Assembly: GCF_014192335.1 (NCBI RefSeq)
Contig: NZ_JACHXU010000029.1
Coordinates: 1-64,000, forward strand
Length of the DNA stretch: 64,000 nucleotides
Reading direction: 5' to 3'
Origin: Aporhodopirellula rubra
GTDB lineage: Bacteria; Planctomycetota; Planctomycetia; Pirellulales; Pirellulaceae
Shown in pieces: positions 46,369 to 56,944 of the stretch (within the stretch, counting starts at the first letter, position 1; each line of letters begins with the position of its first letter). A program made the translations under genes and the position numbers. Below the pieces are notes generated by a model that had not been told where the DNA came from, made no database searches, and saw only the letters and a list, made by a program, of their open reading frames with translations.

Positions 46369-49029
46369 GTGGCTAAATCGATCTCGTTAGCATCCACGGC
46401 CCTACGGTACCGAGACCAACTCACGGAAGGACGGTCCCGGATCGAAGCGAGATTTCGAACCGGATTGCCGAGTTTTCAGACCGCGACAGCTCTGAGTGAC
46501 CTCTACGATCAGATTGTCTGTTCGGTATTTGAGGATTCGCTTGAACAGGCTCTTGCTGGTGGTGCGAAGAGCCAGCACATCAATCGGCTGGCCTTGGTGG
46601 CCCATGGTGGCCATGGCCGTCGGGACCTGTCGCCCTATAGCGATGCGGATTTGATGCTGTTGACGCCTCGTATCAGTGCGTCGTGTGCCGCTCCGGTGGC
46701 GGGGAATTTGGTTCGCGACCTGACCGACGCGGGCATGGATGTCGGTTTTTCGGTTCGGACTCCTGCCGAAGCGTGTTCGCTGGCATGGACGGATCCAAAA
46801 ATATACACGTCGTTAACTGAGTCGCGGTTGCTGTGCGGCGACGAGACGACGTATCGCCGGTTCTATGAATCATTCCGGGCCGGCGCCAAACGCCGCTGGA
46901 AATCGCTCAACCAGAAAGCGATCCAGACGCGGCGCGAAGAGCGTCGTAAATGGGGTGAAACGATCTATTTGCTTCGTCCCAATATCAAACGATCCCGAGG
47001 CGCACTTCGAGACATTCAATTGGTTCGGTGGCTCGGTTTTGCCACGCACGGTCAGACGGACCTCGCCCAGTTATCCAGTCTTGGTGCACTTTCAGGCGAC
47101 GATCTGGAGACGCTGCGGCGGGCACATGGATTCATGCTTCGTCTTCGCCACGAGCTTCATTTCCGTGCCGGGCGTAGCCAAGACATCTTGGATCGACCAA
47201 CGCAAATGGAGATCGCGCGTGACTGGGGATACCAGGGTGAGGTGGGGGTTTTGCCGGTCGAAGATTTCATGCAAGACTATTTCGAGCATACACGTGGAGT
47301 GCGTTATGTTTCGGCGTTTTTCGATGACGACCATCGCGCTCGGTCTCGCACCGCGACGGCGCTCGAGAAGGTGTTGTCGCGGCGTATTGATGACAAGATT
47401 CGTATGGGGCCGACGCACATTTGGGTGGTCTCTAAAAAGCTCGAATCGTTTGCGGTGAGTTTGCCCGACGTGCTGCGGTTGATGCAATTCGCCAATGAGA
47501 ATCGCCGACGGATTGCTCATCCGACCTGGCAGGCGATTCGGGTGGCGATGCTGGACCGTCGCTTGAGTCCTCCGGATCCGCAGAGTGTGCAGTCTTTCTT
47601 GGCTTTGCTGAGTCAACCCGGTCGTTTGGCCTCATTGCTGCGACGTTTACATGAGCTGCGGATTATCGAGCAGTTGATTCCCGCGATGCGGCGATGTCGT
47701 GGGTTATTGCAGTTCAACGCCTACCATCAATTCACCGTCGATGCTCATTGTCTCCGCGCGGTGCAGGCGGCAACCGAGTTCGAGGACGATGACAGTGCGA
47801 TGGGGCGGCGTTATCGTCGCATCAAAGACAAGACACTGTTGCACCTAGCACTTCTGATTCATGATCTGGGTAAAGGTTACGACGAAGATCACAGCGAGGT
47901 GGGACGACGAATCGCGGGTGAAGTTGCCGACGCGTTTGAGCTGGAGACGAGTCAAAAGGAGACGTTGCAGTGGCTGATACACAAACATTTGTTGATGAAC
48001 ACGGTTGCGTTCCGGCATGATCTCAACGACCCGGATGTCGTCCATGACTTTGCCGCCGAGGTGGGATCAGTGGGGCGGCTTGAATTGTTGCTCGTTCACA
48101 GTGTCGCTGACCTGATCGCCGTTGGGCCTGACGTGCTGACCGATTGGAAGATGAAGTTAATTGAGGATTTGTATCTGAGGACGCGTCGGTATTTCGAAAC
48201 TGGAAATCTTCCCGGCGAGAACGATCCCGAACTCGACCAGCATCGGCAGGAGACCGTGGAGTTGATTCGAGCTGCAGGTGGCAGCGATTCTGTGGTGGAT
48301 CTCGTCGGCGAATTGCCGCTGTCACTGCTGCGTCATCGCGCCAGCGAGGAGATTGCTCACGAGCTAATCCAGGTTGGACAATGGCTCGGCAAGGAAGAGG
48401 GCTGTTACTGTGCGGGACTGATCGAGCCCGACGGAGGCGCGGTTCGGTACAATGTGGTGGTTCGCCAAGGCGAGCGTCGGGTCGGGACGTTCGCTCGGAT
48501 TACCGGGGCTCTCTATGCGTGTGGTTTGACGATCTTCCGCGCTAATATCGAGACTGTCGGTGAAGACCTCGTGTGGGACTCGTTCTGGGTCAGTGATCCA
48601 GACTTTGCCGATCAACCGCCCGTCGATCGGATTCAGAAAGTGTGTAGTGTGATCCGGAAAGCGATCGACGAACCGGACGCGCCGTTACCCGCCGCACGAC
48701 GGGTTTGGAAGACGAAAGGCAACAGCGAGCCTGAGGTCGTGCACTTGTTGCCGACCAAGATCATTTTTGACAACGACACGTTTGACCATCAGACGATCTT
48801 GTCGCTCTTCACGTATGATCGGTTGGGATTGTTGTCGGAGATTGCCAAGGTGTTATTCGCCAATGATGTTTCGATTCAATTCGCAAAAATCGATACGCAC
48901 CTGGATCAAATTGCGGACGTGTTCTATATCACCGACGCCAACGATCAACCGATTGTCGACTCGGACTATCAAAACCAAATTCGTGAAGCGATGCTTCAGG
49001 TGATCAACCGAGAAACAAACGCGTCGTAG
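46369..49029 (+). CDS. glnD: [protein-PII] uridylyltransferase/uridylyl-removing enzyme
   Basis: An 886-residue bifunctional glutamine sensor, starting with GTG at 46369. It carries the nucleotidyltransferase motif GGHGRRDLSPYSDADL near residues 80-95, where the usual GGYGRGEL reads GGHGRRDL. A GlnD linker helical domain follows (NIKRSRGALRDIQ), then the HD hydrolase domain with IHDLGKGYDEDHSEVG near residue 500, and two C-terminal ACT domains (residues of about 695-775 and 805-885) that bind glutamine. It uridylylates PII when glutamine is low and removes UMP when it is high. All domains are present and the length matches the family. Confidence 0.95.
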   Translation: MAKSISLASTALRYRDQLTEGRSRIEARFRTGLPSFQTATALSDLYDQIVCSVFEDSLEQALAGGAKSQHINRLALVAHGGHGRRDLSPYSDADLMLLTPRISASCAAPVAGNLVRDLTDAGMDVGFSVRTPAEACSLAWTDPKIYTSLTESRLLCGDETTYRRFYESFRAGAKRRWKSLNQKAIQTRREERRKWGETIYLLRPNIKRSRGALRDIQLVRWLGFATHGQTDLAQLSSLGALSGDDLETLRRAHGFMLRLRHELHFRAGRSQDILDRPTQMEIARDWGYQGEVGVLPVEDFMQDYFEHTRGVRYVSAFFDDDHRARSRTATALEKVLSRRIDDKIRMGPTHIWVVSKKLESFAVSLPDVLRLMQFANENRRRIAHPTWQAIRVAMLDRRLSPPDPQSVQSFLALLSQPGRLASLLRRLHELRIIEQLIPAMRRCRGLLQFNAYHQFTVDAHCLRAVQAATEFEDDDSAMGRRYRRIKDKTLLHLALLIHDLGKGYDEDHSEVGRRIAGEVADAFELETSQKETLQWLIHKHLLMNTVAFRHDLNDPDVVHDFAAEVGSVGRLELLLVHSVADLIAVGPDVLTDWKMKLIEDLYLRTRRYFETGNLPGENDPELDQHRQETVELIRAAGGSDSVVDLVGELPLSLLRHRASEEIAHELIQVGQWLGKEEGCYCAGLIEPDGGAVRYNVVVRQGERRVGTFARITGALYACGLTIFRANIETVGEDLVWDSFWVSDPDFADQPPVDRIQKVCSVIRKAIDEPDAPLPAARRVWKTKGNSEPEVVHLLPTKIIFDNDTFDHQTILSLFTYDRLGLLSEIAKVLFANDVSIQFAKIDTHLDQIADVFYITDANDQPIVDSDYQNQIREAMLQVINRETNAS

Positions 49030-49190
49030 CGGTGTTAGCTAGCACGCGATTGAATGCGTGCTGTGAATTGGTTCGCGAGTTGCGTCAAATGATTTGATGC
49101 GAACACCGCAGCGGGCGGTCAGTTTGGGCGTGTTGTTGCTATGATCGGTGTGTAATCGCATCGCTGTTTTGTCTGCTGAAGAGAGCTAGC

Positions 49191-50207
49191 ATGAGTTTGT
49201 GTCGTCTCCGGGTTTGCCTGTCTGTTGTGACCGCGTTGGCGTGGGCAATCGTGTCCTTGGATGTTGCGATTGCGGAAAAAACAAGTGTGCCGATGCGGTG
49301 GCAGCCCTTGATTACCGAGGGAGCTCCGCATGCTCGACACGAGGCTGCGTTCGTCGAGTGCGACGGTCGGTTTTTCCTGATGGGAGGTCGTCGAATTAAG
49401 CCGGTTGATATCTTTCATCCGGAGACAAAGACGTGGACTCAAGGGGCCAAGCCGCCGATCGAAATTCACCATTTTCAACCAGTCGTTTGGGAAAATCGGA
49501 TTTGGTTGGCCGGTGCGATGACGGGACGGTACCCGCACGAAACGCCGATCGATCGTATCATGATCTACGACCCGCGGACGGATGAGTGGTCGTGGGGGAG
49601 TGAGATTCCCGAAGACCGTCGGCGTGGCGGTGCCGGGGCAGTCATTCATGACGGCGGACTGTATTTGGTATGTGGAATCCGCAACGGACATTGGGACGGA
49701 TGGGTGAATTGGCTCGATCGGCTGGATCTCAAAACCGGGCAATGGGAGCAATTGCCTGGCGCACCGAGGGTTCGCGATCACTTTCAAGTTGCCGTTGTCG
49801 GAGGCAAGCTCTACGCGGCGGGCGGTCGCAAGACCTCGGGAGTGAGCAAAGAGGTGTTCTCGCTGACGATCCCCGAAGTCGATGTTTATGACATTGAAAA
49901 CGCGACGTGGACGACACTGCCCGAGGCGAGTGATATGCCGACACCGCGTGCGGGATGCTTTGCGATTTCCTTCGATGGAAAACTGCTAGTCGCCGGGGGC
50001 GAGAGTAGCGAACAGAAGACCGCATATTCGGAAATCCTAACGTTCGATCCGGGAACGCAGCAGTGGCAAACCACATCGACGTTTTCCGTTGGGCGTCATG
50101 GCACCGGCGTTATCTATTGGGACGGTGCGTTGTACACGAGTGCCGGCAGCGGTGGGCGCGGCGGAGGCCCCGAGTTGAATACCACTGAGATGTTGCGGTT
50201 GAAGTAG
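49191..50207 (+). CDS. secreted Kelch-repeat beta-propeller protein
   Basis: A 338-residue protein with a signal peptide (about residues 1-28). It has at least five Kelch blades, each with a GG pair and spaced Tyr/Trp: FFLMGGR, YLVCGI, LYAAGGR, LLVAGGE and LYTSAGSG. The pattern matches galactose-oxidase-type or N-acetylneuraminate-epimerase-type propellers, but no catalytic residues specific to those enzymes could be identified. It is probably a carbohydrate-binding or structural periplasmic protein. A GAAGAGAG ribosome binding site lies 8 bases before the ATG. It stands alone, followed by a nested hairpin. Confidence 0.85.
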   Translation: MSLCRLRVCLSVVTALAWAIVSLDVAIAEKTSVPMRWQPLITEGAPHARHEAAFVECDGRFFLMGGRRIKPVDIFHPETKTWTQGAKPPIEIHHFQPVVWENRIWLAGAMTGRYPHETPIDRIMIYDPRTDEWSWGSEIPEDRRRGGAGAVIHDGGLYLVCGIRNGHWDGWVNWLDRLDLKTGQWEQLPGAPRVRDHFQVAVVGGKLYAAGGRKTSGVSKEVFSLTIPEVDVYDIENATWTTLPEASDMPTPRAGCFAISFDGKLLVAGGESSEQKTAYSEILTFDPGTQQWQTTSTFSVGRHGTGVIYWDGALYTSAGSGGRGGGPELNTTEMLRLK

Positions 50208-50604
50208 CTCGCGGGTTAGAGCGTTTGCAGTTTCGTTGTAGCCACCGTTGCCACACGGTGGCCCAAGTTCGGGCAAACGTAGTTGCTTCTGAAGACCTAC
50301 GCATTTGCACGAAGTCTTTAAAGCGTTCTTAAAAGAGACTTAGCCGATGTCATCAGGCTTTGCGGGCCCAAGTTCTGCCTAATCCAGCGATGCTTAACGG
50401 GGCACTTCGTGAATGAAATGCTTTCGCAGATGCACGACGGTCCGCGTTTGTTGATCTTGGGGACCGGTTAATACCGGTCGTGATCGGTGTGAGTCGCGAT
50501 CCGTTCGGGCTGGTGAAGCCCAGCCCGGAGTGGATTTTCTGAATGATCGAACAAAGACTATTTAACAAGCGTTTGTTCGCATCGAATTCAATTGCGATGG
50601 CGTG
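50208..50604. other. intergenic region with several hairpins between convergent genes
   Basis: About 400 bases without a supported gene. It contains a nested stem (outer CGTTTGC/GCAAACG, inner GCCACCGT/ACGGTGGC at 50222-50279), a 7-bp stem GACCGGT/ACCGGTC at 50462-50479, and an 8-bp stem CGGGCTGG/CCAGCCCG at 50506-50527. These can terminate the Kelch transcript and possibly aspS, but T-runs are weak. Confidence 0.6.
50222..50279 (+). terminator. nested hairpin after the Kelch gene
   Basis: An outer 7-bp stem and an inner perfect 8-bp stem with a 6-nt loop start 14 bases past the Kelch stop. No T-run follows, so it may be a Rho-linked or mRNA-stabilising structure. Confidence 0.5.
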
Positions 50605-52383
50605 TTAGGTCTTTACCGAGACCGTTCGCAACTGCAGTTCGTTGAGTTGGGCGGAGTCGACTTCGCCAGGAGCCTGGGTCATCAAGTCGGTCGCCTTTTG
50701 AGTCTTCGGGAATGCGATGACTTCGCGGATGTTGTCCAATCCTGCGAACAGCATCACCCATCGGTCAACGCCGAGTGCGATTCCGCCGTGGGGTGGGGCT
50801 CCGAAACGCAAGGCATCGAGTAGGAAGCCGAATCGATCCTTGGCAGTCTCTTCGTCCATGCCTAGCAATTCGAAGACTTGTGATTGCACTTTGCTGTCGT
50901 GGATCCGAATCGTTCCACCGCCGGCTTCGCTGCCGTTGATCACCAAGTCGTATGCTTGAGCCCGGCATTTTTCGGGCGAGTCGACGAGGTGCGGGAGGTC
51001 TTCGGCCAAAGGTGCTGTGAACGGGTGGTGCATTGCGACGTAGCGGCCGCTTTCTTCGTCACGCTCGAACATTGGGAACTCGGTCACCCAGCTGCAGTTC
51101 AAATCGCCGGGTGAGTAAAGCTTCATCTCGGTAGCGAGACGTTTGCGGAGTCCCGAGAGGCCTTTGCAGGTGACTTCCCATGTGTCGGCGAGGAACATCA
51201 GGAGGTCGCCGGGTTCGCCGCCTAGCATTTCGCGAATTTCGGCGAGGTGTTCCGGATCGAAGTTCTTCGCGATCGGGCTCCACAGTGTTTGGTCGTCCTC
51301 AACGCGGAACCATGCGAGTCCCTTAGCGCCGAAGTCCTGTTGGACGTAGGCGGTCAGTTCGTCGATTTGGCGACGCGAGTAAAGGGTGGCCGCGCCTGGA
51401 ACGCGAATACCACGTACGAAGTTGCCGGCGTCGGCGGTTCCGCGGAAGACACGGAATTCCGTTTTCGCAGCGACGGAGGTGACGTCAACGATTTCGAGCC
51501 CGAAGCGAAGGTCAGGGGCATCGCTGCCGAAGCGACGCATGGCTTCTTCGTAGGTCATTCGTGGCAGCGGCAGAGTGATGTCTTTGCCGAGGACCTGTTT
51601 GGCGGTCTTTGCGACGAGACCATCGATCAGGCCCATGATGTCGTCGGCGTCGATGAACGACATCTCAAGGTCGAGCTGCGTGAATTCAGGTTGACGATCG
51701 GCTCGCAGGTCTTCGTCGCGGAAACACTTGGCGACCTGCACATAGCGGTCAAATCCGGCGACCATCAGAATCTGTTTGTAGAGCTGTGGCGATTGCGGGA
51801 GAGCGTAAAAGTTGCCCGGGTGCACGCGGCTCGGCACGAGGTAATCGCGAGCTCCCTCGGGTGTGCTGCGTCCGAGAATCGGAGTTTCGACGTCGATGAA
51901 ATCGTGCTCGGCGAAGTAATCTCGCATGCATTTGATGATCTCGCTGCGGCGGATTAGGGCATCCTGCATTTCTTTGCGGCGCAAATCGAGGTAGCGATAC
52001 TTCAAACGCAGGTCTTCGCCGGGCAGGTCGGATTGGCCGGGAGTGAAGGGAGGCGTTTGGGCGGCAGAAAGGATTTCGAAATGCTCGCTGCGTACTTCGA
52101 TTTCACCGGTGGCGAGTTTCGCGTTCACTTTGCCTTCGAGGCGATCGGCGACTTTACCGCGGATCAAGACGACGCTCTCGTTGGGAACGTGTCCGGCGGC
52201 GTCAATCAGTTCGGCGTTCGCTTCGGGTGGTCCTACAACGACTTGGGTGAGGCCGTACCGGTCTCGCAGGTCGATGAAAACGGCGCCTCCGTGGTCGCGT
52301 TTGTTTTCAACCCAACCGCAAAGGGTGACAGGCGAACCGACGTCGGATTTACGGAGTTGACCGCAGGTGTGGGTACGGAGCAC
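50605..52383 (-). CDS. aspS: aspartyl-tRNA synthetase
   Basis: A 592-residue class II synthetase charging tRNA-Asp with aspartate. An N-terminal OB-fold anticodon-binding domain (TLCGWVENKRDHGG, FIDLRDRYGLTQVV) precedes the catalytic core: motif 2 as CFRDEDLRADRQPEFTQLD, the bacterial GAD insertion near residues 310-400, and motif 3 as GGIALGVDRWVML. A GTG at 52383 (reading MLRTHTCGQL) is the chosen start because it matches the family beginning; no ATG exists at that place and the open frame to 52626 is of the wrong composition. Whether it is discriminating or also charges tRNA-Asn cannot be told here. Confidence 0.95.
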   Translation of the reverse strand: MLRTHTCGQLRKSDVGSPVTLCGWVENKRDHGGAVFIDLRDRYGLTQVVVGPPEANAELIDAAGHVPNESVVLIRGKVADRLEGKVNAKLATGEIEVRSEHFEILSAAQTPPFTPGQSDLPGEDLRLKYRYLDLRRKEMQDALIRRSEIIKCMRDYFAEHDFIDVETPILGRSTPEGARDYLVPSRVHPGNFYALPQSPQLYKQILMVAGFDRYVQVAKCFRDEDLRADRQPEFTQLDLEMSFIDADDIMGLIDGLVAKTAKQVLGKDITLPLPRMTYEEAMRRFGSDAPDLRFGLEIVDVTSVAAKTEFRVFRGTADAGNFVRGIRVPGAATLYSRRQIDELTAYVQQDFGAKGLAWFRVEDDQTLWSPIAKNFDPEHLAEIREMLGGEPGDLLMFLADTWEVTCKGLSGLRKRLATEMKLYSPGDLNCSWVTEFPMFERDEESGRYVAMHHPFTAPLAEDLPHLVDSPEKCRAQAYDLVINGSEAGGGTIRIHDSKVQSQVFELLGMDEETAKDRFGFLLDALRFGAPPHGGIALGVDRWVMLFAGLDNIREVIAFPKTQKATDLMTQAPGEVDSAQLNELQLRTVSVKT

Positions 52384-52674
52384 AGGAGGGGAACCAAAGG
52401 CGTGTTGAAATGGAACAGGAAAACCGGACGCGTAAGATAAACGCTGGCGTGCAAACCGCAACGGGCGACACCTCACACCGGGAGAAACAGTCGCGGCTGG
52501 GCCGCCTGCTGCGAGCCCTCGACCCCGAGCTAGTCCGGCCGGAGTGCCAGCCGCGAATGGGCGGTCTTGGAAGGAGGTTTGAGGGCAGAGGCAGCACGAA
52601 TGCCGCTCAGCGGCGGCAGGAATCAACCGGGCCGATACCGGCCGCCAGGGTGTGCGTACCGGGGACGAGAACGC
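52384..52674. other. spacer between yidC and aspS
   Basis: About 290 GC-rich bases upstream of aspS on the minus strand. A GCCGC/GCGGC hairpin at 52602-52614 may end the yidC transcript, and the rest may hold an aspS promoter. Nothing else is seen. Confidence 0.4.
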
Positions 52675-55182
52675 TTAATTGCGTTTCTTGTTGGGTTTCG
52701 GGCGTTTTCGGTCGCGAGGCAGCGGTGCGGCGGGCTCTTCCGGATTCATCCGCTGACGCAGCCGATCGGCCCACGATCCGCCGCCATTGGGTGAATCAGT
52801 CGGCTTGCTCGGGGTGACCAGATCGCCGCCAGAATCATTGCCGCCGCGACGGTTGACTTTGCCTTCCAAGACGGTTTTGTCGAAATGGGGTGTCTTGGGC
52901 AGGGTTTTCTTAACCAGGATTCGCTCGCCGATGCCCCAGATGCTGCTCGTGATGAAGTAGATGCACAAACCAGCGGGGACGCGGAAGAAGAACAGACCCA
53001 TGATGAGCGTCATGTAGCTCATCATTTTCTGTGTCATCGCGGTCTGTTCGTCCGTCGCCGGAGGCATGAACAGTTTTTGCTGGGCCAAGAACAGACCCAT
53101 CACGATCACAGGCAGGATATTGAAGTACGGGCCGAGCCATCCGGTTCCGCGACCGGCCATGTAGTCCCACATCCAATCGCCCCAGTAGTACAACATGTCG
53201 GGGGCGGCGAGGTTCGATGCCCATGACGTCCAAGACGAGAATGCGGCTTGGCGGAGCTCGATATCGACCGACAGGGTGCGATAGAGACCGATGAAGATCG
53301 GCAGTTGTAGGAACATTGGGAGGCAGCCCGACATCGGGTTGAACCCGACCCGCTGCTGGAGTTCACGTTGGGCTCGAACGCGGCCCTCCATGTCGTCTTT
53401 GTATTGCTCCGAGATCTTCTTCAGTTCCGGGGCGAGTTCTTGCATGCGTTGAGCGTTGACGGCTGCTTTCCGCGAGAGCGGGAACATGGCTCCACGAACG
53501 ATCACGGTGAGCAGGAAAATGGCCAACGCGTAGTTGCCGACGCCCGAGAGCACGTGCAAGAGTTTGCCGAGAAGTTTGGCAGGCCACGAGAACCAACCGT
53601 AGTAGATACAGTCATCGAGGCCGTACTGCGTGAACAGTTCAGGTTGTTTCGGGCCGGCGAACAATCGGAGGCTTTGTTTCAAGCTCGAACCGGCCGGGAC
53701 TTCAGCAACGCCACTGTCGAGATAGAACGTTGTATTGACCGCACGTTCCTTGTTCTTTGGAATCTCGGAAGGCGAGGCAGCCAGGGTTGCGATCGCGCGG
53801 CGGAACGTATTGAGGGTTTGCTCGCCTTCCTTGGGGAGGTAAGCGACCGTGAAGTATTGAGCGTCGACACCGATGTAGGAAAGTTCGCGTTCGGGAGCCT
53901 GAGAATCGGGGGCGAACAGGTTTTGATCATCGGGGACTGAATCGTTGCGTGCCCGTTTGAGCAGTCCGAATCCGGAGACCAGTTCGTGGCCTTCGGCTTT
54001 GGTGCGGTAGACGAGATCGCGGGCAGCCGAGCCGCCCCAGTTAGGACTGATCTTGTTGCTGTACCACCAACCTTCGAGCGTGACGCCGTTGATGCCTTCG
54101 AGTCGATAGGCGAGTTGTTGAGACTCATCGGACCGGTTGTCGATTTGCACGTCCATGTCGAGCACAAAACTGCCCGGATGCAACGTGTAGGAACGCCGCA
54201 AACCGATCGCGTGACCGCCCGCGGCTTGGACTTCCTTTTCGCTCAGTTGGACGTCGAAGGAAACCGTTTGCGAGTTGGCGTTCGCGTTGTCGTCGTTGTT
54301 GACGTTCCAAACCAGATTGCTCGGGTCGTTGAGTGCGGCGATCGAACGTTCGCCAGGAGCGATTTCTCGGCGACCGATCTTTCCAACCGTGAGCAAAGAT
54401 GACAACCGAGATAGGTTCCCTGGGACTTGATCGTCACCTGCGGTGTCGGCCAGGCGGACGAGGTCGAGAGGATGCTCACTCAGAGTCGCGTCAAATTGGA
54501 TAACGGGACCGTCGCCTCGAATCACGTCGAGCGTGACGACGTCACCCGGTTTTGTATCTTCCAATGCATTTTGCAGGCCCGTGATGTTACTGACCGCGGT
54601 CGCGTTGATGGCGACGATTTCGTCACCGGCACGCAAGCCATTGGCAGTGCCTGATGATTTCGAAACGGCATTGGCGGCGGGCGTCCCCGGTCCGACAACG
54701 TTGACGACGACGCCATTGGCGGTTTCGGTCGGATCGGCGGCAAAATAGCCGAGGTATCCGCTGCGGACGTCGACCCGGCGATATTTCAGTCGTCCGTTCT
54801 CTTTGCGTTCGGTGACTTCGATGCGTTCGATGCCGGCGCCGCGACTATTGAGCGTGACGAGCAGCACATGTCCGCTCGTCGGATCCATCGATCCGAGAGT
54901 CGTCCATTGCGGCGATTCCGGGCGGACGACGGGGGCGTCCGATTCGTCGTCGGAATCAGCGTCCGTGTCGGTAGCATCCGGTGTTACTTGGGCAACCTCG
55001 GCGGGTTCGACAAGGCCCGCGGCCTCCGGTTCCGGTGGAGGTGCAATCGGCTGCGGCGGCACGAACATCGTCCGCAGCGACATGTAGATCAGGAAAAACG
55101 CTGTGGAAGCGAGAAGGAATGAGGAAAAGCGACGATCCACGAAATTATTGGCCGATCGAGATGGGCGGATGTTGGACGCCAA
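52675..55182 (-). CDS. yidC: membrane protein insertase YidC with a PDZ-like insertion
   Basis: An 835-residue inner-membrane insertase. An N-terminal helix (residues of about 21-37) is followed by an acidic Pro-rich linker and a large periplasmic P1 domain (about residues 90-540). Residues of about 158-237 read as a PDZ domain: [27 protein letters not shown] and [23 protein letters not shown]. The C-terminal insertase domain is typical, with the hydrophilic loop [19 protein letters not shown] and [20 protein letters not shown], five helices in all, and a basic tail that can bind the ribosome. YidC inserts and folds membrane proteins alone or with SecYEG. The PDZ insertion is not part of the E. 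coli protein. Confidence 0.93.
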   Translation of the reverse strand: MASNIRPSRSANNFVDRRFSSFLLASTAFFLIYMSLRTMFVPPQPIAPPPEPEAAGLVEPAEVAQVTPDATDTDADSDDESDAPVVRPESPQWTTLGSMDPTSGHVLLVTLNSRGAGIERIEVTERKENGRLKYRRVDVRSGYLGYFAADPTETANGVVVNVVGPGTPAANAVSKSSGTANGLRAGDEIVAINATAVSNITGLQNALEDTKPGDVVTLDVIRGDGPVIQFDATLSEHPLDLVRLADTAGDDQVPGNLSRLSSLLTVGKIGRREIAPGERSIAALNDPSNLVWNVNNDDNANANSQTVSFDVQLSEKEVQAAGGHAIGLRRSYTLHPGSFVLDMDVQIDNRSDESQQLAYRLEGINGVTLEGWWYSNKISPNWGGSAARDLVYRTKAEGHELVSGFGLLKRARNDSVPDDQNLFAPDSQAPERELSYIGVDAQYFTVAYLPKEGEQTLNTFRRAIATLAASPSEIPKNKERAVNTTFYLDSGVAEVPAGSSLKQSLRLFAGPKQPELFTQYGLDDCIYYGWFSWPAKLLGKLLHVLSGVGNYALAIFLLTVIVRGAMFPLSRKAAVNAQRMQELAPELKKISEQYKDDMEGRVRAQRELQQRVGFNPMSGCLPMFLQLPIFIGLYRTLSVDIELRQAAFSSWTSWASNLAAPDMLYYWGDWMWDYMAGRGTGWLGPYFNILPVIVMGLFLAQQKLFMPPATDEQTAMTQKMMSYMTLIMGLFFFRVPAGLCIYFITSSIWGIGERILVKKTLPKTPHFDKTVLEGKVNRRGGNDSGGDLVTPSKPTDSPNGGGSWADRLRQRMNPEEPAAPLPRDRKRPKPNKKRN

Positions 55183-55279
55183 TCGGCCATTGGAGGCACG
55201 GTTGGTGAAACCCGCATTCTGCCCGCTGGGGAGATTTTTGAAAAGGCAAACCGACTGAAGAACCCAAGATTGCTGTGAA

Positions 55280-56011
55280 TCAGGCGGTCAGTGGTAACGG
55301 CGTGTTGCATAGTTCGTTGCAATATCGTGACAGGTCCTCAGACGAAACGCCCGCGTCGGTGCGGTCAAGGATGACCCAAGGCCGGGCTTTTCGAATGACG
55401 CCTTTTTCAAGAAATTCGCCGAAAACGCGTAAGTCGAGGCGTTTGCCGCTCGAGCGATGCTTCGTAAAAGGGGCGTCTTGAGGGCCGAGCAGAACCAATA
55501 GCTGGCCGTTGCCGTCGCCCGCACGGATCGCCGAGACGGAAACGTCATCGGGCAAATCGGCGGGGAGATTCGCGTTGGCGGTCTCGTCGAAACGGCCGAT
55601 CGCGGTCAATTCCAGCGATGGGTCCGTGTCGAGGAGCGACGTTTGGATCGAAAAAGTCGGCTCCCACACGATACGCGTGGCCGATGCGTGCACGACTCGA
55701 ATCGACAGACGTAGGCGGTATTGTCCTGTTACTTGTGGATAGTCAATTTTCCACGAATCGCCGCTGACGTATTGTTCACCCGAAACCGGCAGGGTATCGC
55801 TGCCAACATTGGCGACGCTGAGTTGGAAGCTACTGTCGGCGTCGCCGAGTGTGATGCCCCGTGCACCACCGGAGGCAGAGCAGATCCAGTCCTTGCCGTC
55901 GGATGACCAGGTTCCGGTCAAATCCGGTATGGCCGCTGTTTTCGGATCAGCGGTCGGTTCTTGAATCTGCCACATCGTGCGGTAACTCGGGCGAAGGGAG
56001 TGGGGAATCAC
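55280..56011 (-). CDS. protein of unknown function
   Basis: A 243-residue protein with no clear signal peptide or membrane helix. The sequence alternates hydrophobic and polar residues as in a beta-rich fold, with [23 protein letters not shown] in the middle (shown here as part of the region around residues 100-122) and a helical C-terminus. No family is recognised; it resembles conserved planctomycete proteins of unknown role. It lies 46 bases after the ATPase gene and 97 bases before yidC on the same strand, so co-transcription is likely. The start ATG at 56011 may not be the true one. Confidence 0.65.
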   Translation of the reverse strand: MIPHSLRPSYRTMWQIQEPTADPKTAAIPDLTGTWSSDGKDWICSASGGARGITLGDADSSFQLSVANVGSDTLPVSGEQYVSGDSWKIDYPQVTGQYRLRLSIRVVHASATRIVWEPTFSIQTSLLDTDPSLELTAIGRFDETANANLPADLPDDVSVSAIRAGDGNGQLLVLLGPQDAPFTKHRSSGKRLDLRVFGEFLEKGVIRKARPWVILDRTDAGVSSEDLSRYCNELCNTPLPLTA

Positions 56012-56057
56012 GTCAACGTCACCGTTGATGATAACGGCATCGGACGTCGGCGAGAAA

Positions 56058-56939
56058 CTAGGGAGCCAGCCGGAGTCCGTTTTCTTCGATCACGTATGGC
56101 ACGATCGACTCGTCGCAGGCACTGCCGCGATGTTTGGTAATGTAAAGTGCGCGTCCCATTCGATTGCCTTCCCGCATTTTACCCATCAGGATGATCGTGT
56201 TCGCGTTGGACAGCAGGTCTCCGCTCTCGATCGGACGGGTGATCAAATCGTCGAGCATAACTTCGTGGCTGGTTGCGAGCAGCATGCCACCGATCGACTC
56301 GTGGTCGTAAGCTTTTTCGGCGACCTTTTCAGCATTCTCGCGATAGTGAACTCGGAATAGGTCTCGAGCGAGCCAATCGTGTTCTTTGCGAATGATTTGC
56401 TGATAGACGTATTCGAACAATTCGAGCTGGATCGATTCGGCAGCACGGTCGACCGGTTCGATGCCGTCGATGACAGCGCGGCGGACACCATGGACGAAGT
56501 TGCCATAGAAGAACGCGATGGCTTGGTCCAGTTTTTTGATCTGTTCGCTTTTCCAAAGTCGCCATTCGTCGGCGTCCATGTCCGCGGACGTCACGCGGCG
56601 ACCGGCGTCTTGAAAAAGGTGCATCACGTCGCGTCGGGTTTGGTCGCGATTCCAAACTTGTTCCGCGTTGACGCGGCCGTTGATTGTCGCCGGAGCGAGG
56701 TCCCAGTCGAAGAGCCGGCGGGCGTAGTCGCGATGGTTTTGGGAATCGCCTCGCGAGGTGAGGTCAAAGAAGATTCCGCGTTCGCCTTCTTGCGCAGCAC
56801 CTTGGTTGGCAAAACTCACACCGAGTTGCGTTTTGCCGATTCCCGTGGCGCCGAGCACCACGGTCAATTTTCCAGGCAACAACCCACCACCCAACATGTC
56901 GTCGAGTGGTGGGATACCTGTTTTCAATCGTTTAGACAT
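56058..56939 (-). CDS. RecA/RAD55/KaiC-like ATPase
   Basis: A 293-residue single-domain P-loop ATPase of the RecA/KaiC superfamily. It opens with [19 protein letters not shown], the KaiC/RadA-type lead-in, followed by Walker [10 protein letters not shown] (residues of about 30-38) and a [10 protein letters not shown] strand that should be Walker B. A long helical section (about 100-200) is unlike KaiC. The C-terminal part, with [20 protein letters not shown], matches the KaiC core. Members of this group act in signalling or DNA-related processes; the role here is unknown. The ATG is only five bases past the peroxiredoxin stop, so they are probably translated together. Confidence 0.82.
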   Translation of the reverse strand: MSKRLKTGIPPLDDMLGGGLLPGKLTVVLGATGIGKTQLGVSFANQGAAQEGERGIFFDLTSRGDSQNHRDYARRLFDWDLAPATINGRVNAEQVWNRDQTRRDVMHLFQDAGRRVTSADMDADEWRLWKSEQIKKLDQAIAFFYGNFVHGVRRAVIDGIEPVDRAAESIQLELFEYVYQQIIRKEHDWLARDLFRVHYRENAEKVAEKAYDHESIGGMLLATSHEVMLDDLITRPIESGDLLSNANTIILMGKMREGNRMGRALYITKHRGSACDESIVPYVIEENGLRLAP

Positions 56940-56944
56940 TCAGT

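Noticed and set aside
52384-52626. Longer N-terminus for AspRS
   Set aside because: The extra residues are Arg/Pro/Ala-rich with no match to the OB-fold start; the GTG at 52383 gives the family's usual beginning.
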